Shown here piece after piece: positions 6,696 through 7,796 of a stretch of DNA of 7,796 bases. The position numbers and the translations under genes are program-made. Origin of the DNA: an uncultured Collinsella sp. (GTDB lineage Bacteria > Actinomycetota > Coriobacteriia > Coriobacteriales > Coriobacteriaceae); NCBI GenBank assembly GCA_902479205.1, contig CABSNX010000086.1:1-7796 (forward strand). The letters run 5' to 3'. A model generated the notes under the pieces. That model saw only the letters and a program-made list of their open reading frames with translations, made no database searches and was not told the DNA's origin. Position 1 is the first letter of the stretch; the number at the start of each line of letters is the position of its first letter.

Positions 6696-6776
6696 GGGGA
6701 CAGACTTCTTTACACCGTCTTGGTGTTCCGGGGACAGGTATGTTTGCACCGCATTGGTGTAGATTAACCTGTCCCC
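6696..6776. repeat. REP-like tandem palindromic element with GGGGACAG motifs
   Basis: Two imperfect direct copies of a 34-base unit start at 6696 and 6730. Both open with GGGGACAG and contain a small hairpin: ACACC/GGTGT at 6712-6716 with 6722-6726, and CACC/GGTG at 6747-6750 with 6756-6759. The second copy is closed by an inverted ACCTGTCCCC (6767-6776) that pairs with GGGGACAGGT (6730-6739). Sequences of this look (GGGGACAG followed by T-rich and small stem) are reminiscent of REP elements mobilised by TnpA-REP/RAYT transposases; no such gene is in this window. The final hairpin lacks a proper T-run, so a terminator role for csoR is only possible. Confidence 0.75.
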
Positions 6777-6792
6777 CTTGCTCTAAATCGGG

Positions 6793-6798
6793 TATAAA
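6793..6798 (+). promoter_or_regulatory. Possible -10 element for the zinc-ribbon gene
   Basis: TATAAA stands 33 bases before the ATG at 6832, a sensible position for a promoter. No good -35 box is found at 16-19 bases upstream, where the REP-like element ends. The call rests on the hexamer alone. Confidence 0.35.
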
Positions 6799-6831
6799 GG
6801 CGTGCAGCATATCGAACGAAAGGCAATTTGC

Positions 6832-7305
6832 ATGAATGACTTTATGAAGGGTCGCAATGGCGCCGATGAACTCACCATCGTAATGGGTTTTGCCGGCATC
6901 ATCATCGCGATGATCGGATCGATAGCCCGCATCCAGTGGCTCAGCTGGATCGCCATCGCCGTCATCGTAATTGGCGTGCTGCGCGGCCTGTCCAAAAACA
7001 TCGATGCACGTCGCAAGGAGAACGAGACCTTTGTCGCCGCAACTGCCAATGTTCCCGGCTTGGGCAAGTTCGTCGCCAGCTTGGGCGGCGGGGCCGCAGC
7101 GGCCAGCACCTCACGCGCGGCCGGAACGAGCAAGGAAGACTTTGAGCGTGCCAAGCGCACGGCCAAGAAGATGTGGAAGGGTCGCAAGACCACGGCATAT
7201 CTCAAGTGCCCCAACTGCGGCCAGATGCTCTCCGTCCCCAAGGGCAAAGGCAAGATCCGCGTCACTTGCCCCAAGTGCCACGCCAAGATGGAGACGCGCT
7301 CGTAG
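6832..7305 (+). CDS. Small two-helix membrane protein with C-terminal zinc ribbon, function unknown
   Basis: The protein has 157 residues. Two hydrophobic helices, about 14-32 and 34-50, form a hairpin separated by Arg33. Next come a basic segment (DARRKEN), an Ala/Gly/Ser-rich linker about 83-103, and a Lys/Arg-rich stretch. The C-terminal zinc ribbon has CPNC (Cys126, Cys129) and CPKC (Cys146, Cys149), 16 residues between the pairs. By the positive-inside rule the ribbon is probably cytoplasmic. The start is ATG 6832, with GAAAGG at 6818-6823. An in-frame GTG at 6802 is rejected because it falls directly behind the possible -10 box and has no spaced ribosome binding site. It ends 19 bases before a strong terminator and is probably monocistronic. 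I do not know a function; the ribbon could bind nucleic acid or protein, or be structural. Confidence 0.85.
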   Translation: MNDFMKGRNGADELTIVMGFAGIIIAMIGSIARIQWLSWIAIAVIVIGVLRGLSKNIDARRKENETFVAATANVPGLGKFVASLGGGAAAASTSRAAGTSKEDFERAKRTAKKMWKGRKTTAYLKCPNCGQMLSVPKGKGKIRVTCPKCHAKMETRS

Positions 7306-7324
7306 CCGCCATACCATGGGACAG

Positions 7325-7361
7325 AAAAAGCCGAGGCCTCGCGCTGAGGCCTCGGCTTTTT
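7325..7361. terminator. Bidirectional intrinsic terminator
   Basis: A perfect 16-base inverted repeat, AAAAAGCCGAGGCCTC with GAGGCCTCGGCTTTTT (7325-7340 and 7346-7361), has a 5-base loop. A-run and T-run flank the GC core, so it terminates in both directions. It sits between the convergent zinc-ribbon and amidohydrolase genes, 19 bases from the first stop and about 50 from the second. Confidence 0.95.
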
Positions 7362-7410
7362 GCATGGAGCGACATCATTCGATAAGGCTGTCGCCCCGTC
7401 ACACCAGCGC

Positions 7411-7796
7411 TTACGCTACGCCATCGCGAGCGAGCTCCTCTGCCAGGGCTTCTGCCGGCATGGCCATAATCGCGTCGAGCTCGGCGTCAACCTCGGGGAT
7501 GCGCTTGACCTTTAGCTTGCGCACCAGGTCACCGCGACACATCACATGCATCGGTTCACGCAGAGCGCACAGGTCATCGAGCGGGTTCTCGCGCGTCACC
7601 AAAATGTCGGCCGCCTTGCCGCACTCGATCGTACCGGTCTCGTCGCCCAGGCCCAGCAGCTCGGCATTGACCTGCGTGGCCGTATGCAGCGCAAACGCAT
7701 TGCTCACGCTCACGTACTTGGCAAAATAGGTCACCTCGCGCCACATGTCGTACTGCGTCACGAACGGGCAGCTCGAGTCCGTGCCAAGGCCTACCT
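7411..7796 (-). CDS. Amidohydrolase family protein (imidazolonepropionase-like), C-terminal part, cut by window end
   Basis: The minus-strand frame is open from the window edge (first whole codon 7794-7792) to TAA at 7413-7411, giving 127 residues without the N terminus. A GTG at 7761 would be only an internal start, because recognisable family sequence continues before it: GLGTDSS, where the Asp is the metal ligand at the end of the TIM-barrel core in metal-dependent amidohydrolases. After it come the ALHTATQVNAELLGL helix and GTIECGKAADILVTRENPLDDL, the hallmark loop returning to the small beta domain, then a VMCRGDLV strand. The two-metal or one-metal histidines lie outside the window, so substrate (a dipeptide, cyclic amide or imidazolone) cannot be assigned. 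It is transcribed towards, and separated from, the copper side by the bidirectional terminator. Confidence 0.9.
   Translation of the reverse strand, partial: VGLGTDSSCPFVTQYDMWREVTYFAKYVSVSNAFALHTATQVNAELLGLGDETGTIECGKAADILVTRENPLDDLCALREPMHVMCRGDLVRKLKVKRIPEVDAELDAIMAMPAEALAEELARDGVA

Noticed and set aside
6730..6780. Intrinsic terminator for csoR
   Set aside because: The 10-base arms pair but the downstream sequence is CTTGCTCT rather than a T-run and the inner loop is large; it fits a REP-like element better.

Overview
The window looks like the end of a metagenomic or isolate assembly contig from a GC-rich Gram-positive bacterium. Codon use, an LPXTG-anchored coiled-coil surface protein, a CsoR-type copper locus and the general look of the intergenic repeats fit Actinomycetota, class Coriobacteriia, and Collinsella or a close relative is my best guess. 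This is recognition by eye, not a database match. Bases 8-40 are not biological: they are an Illumina Nextera transposase adapter, so genomic sequence starts at about base 41.

Layout. (1) 41-2937, + strand: the 3' part of a gene for a very long, Ala/Lys/Gln-rich coiled-coil surface protein with a CAP/SCP domain in the middle and a C-terminal LPTTG sortase signal; a strong intrinsic terminator follows at 2997-3033. (2) 3067-3365: a gene-free stretch holding eight 16-base repeats in strictly alternating orientation, about 40 bases apart, with unrelated 23-26-base spacers. It can be read as four tandem hairpins of 57-58 bases, or in the shifted register as three hairpins. I do not recognise this array, and it is the most interesting object in the window. 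(3) 3439-6685, + strand: a copper-homeostasis locus. A promoter with a CsoR-like operator precedes copA (Cu+ P1B-ATPase), followed by copZ (copper chaperone) and csoR (copper-sensing repressor). The two internal gaps each contain a large palindrome of a different family. (4) 6696-6776: a tandem REP-like element with GGGGACAG motifs. (5) 6832-7305, + strand: a small two-helix membrane protein with a zinc ribbon, function unknown, ending in a bidirectional terminator at 7325-7361. (6) 7411-7796, - strand: the C-terminal part of an amidohydrolase, cut by the window end.

How they work together. CopZ would carry Cu+ in the cytoplasm to CopA, which pumps it out. CsoR would sense free Cu+ through its Cys-His-Cys site and release the operator ahead of copA, so the locus is self-regulated. 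The surface protein, the zinc-ribbon protein and the amidohydrolase show no evident functional link to copper. Four different palindromic element families lie between the genes in about 3.8 kb. Whether the alternating array upstream of copA is a regulatory device, a transcribed RNA, a protein-binding array or a mobile palindromic repeat cannot be decided from this window alone.
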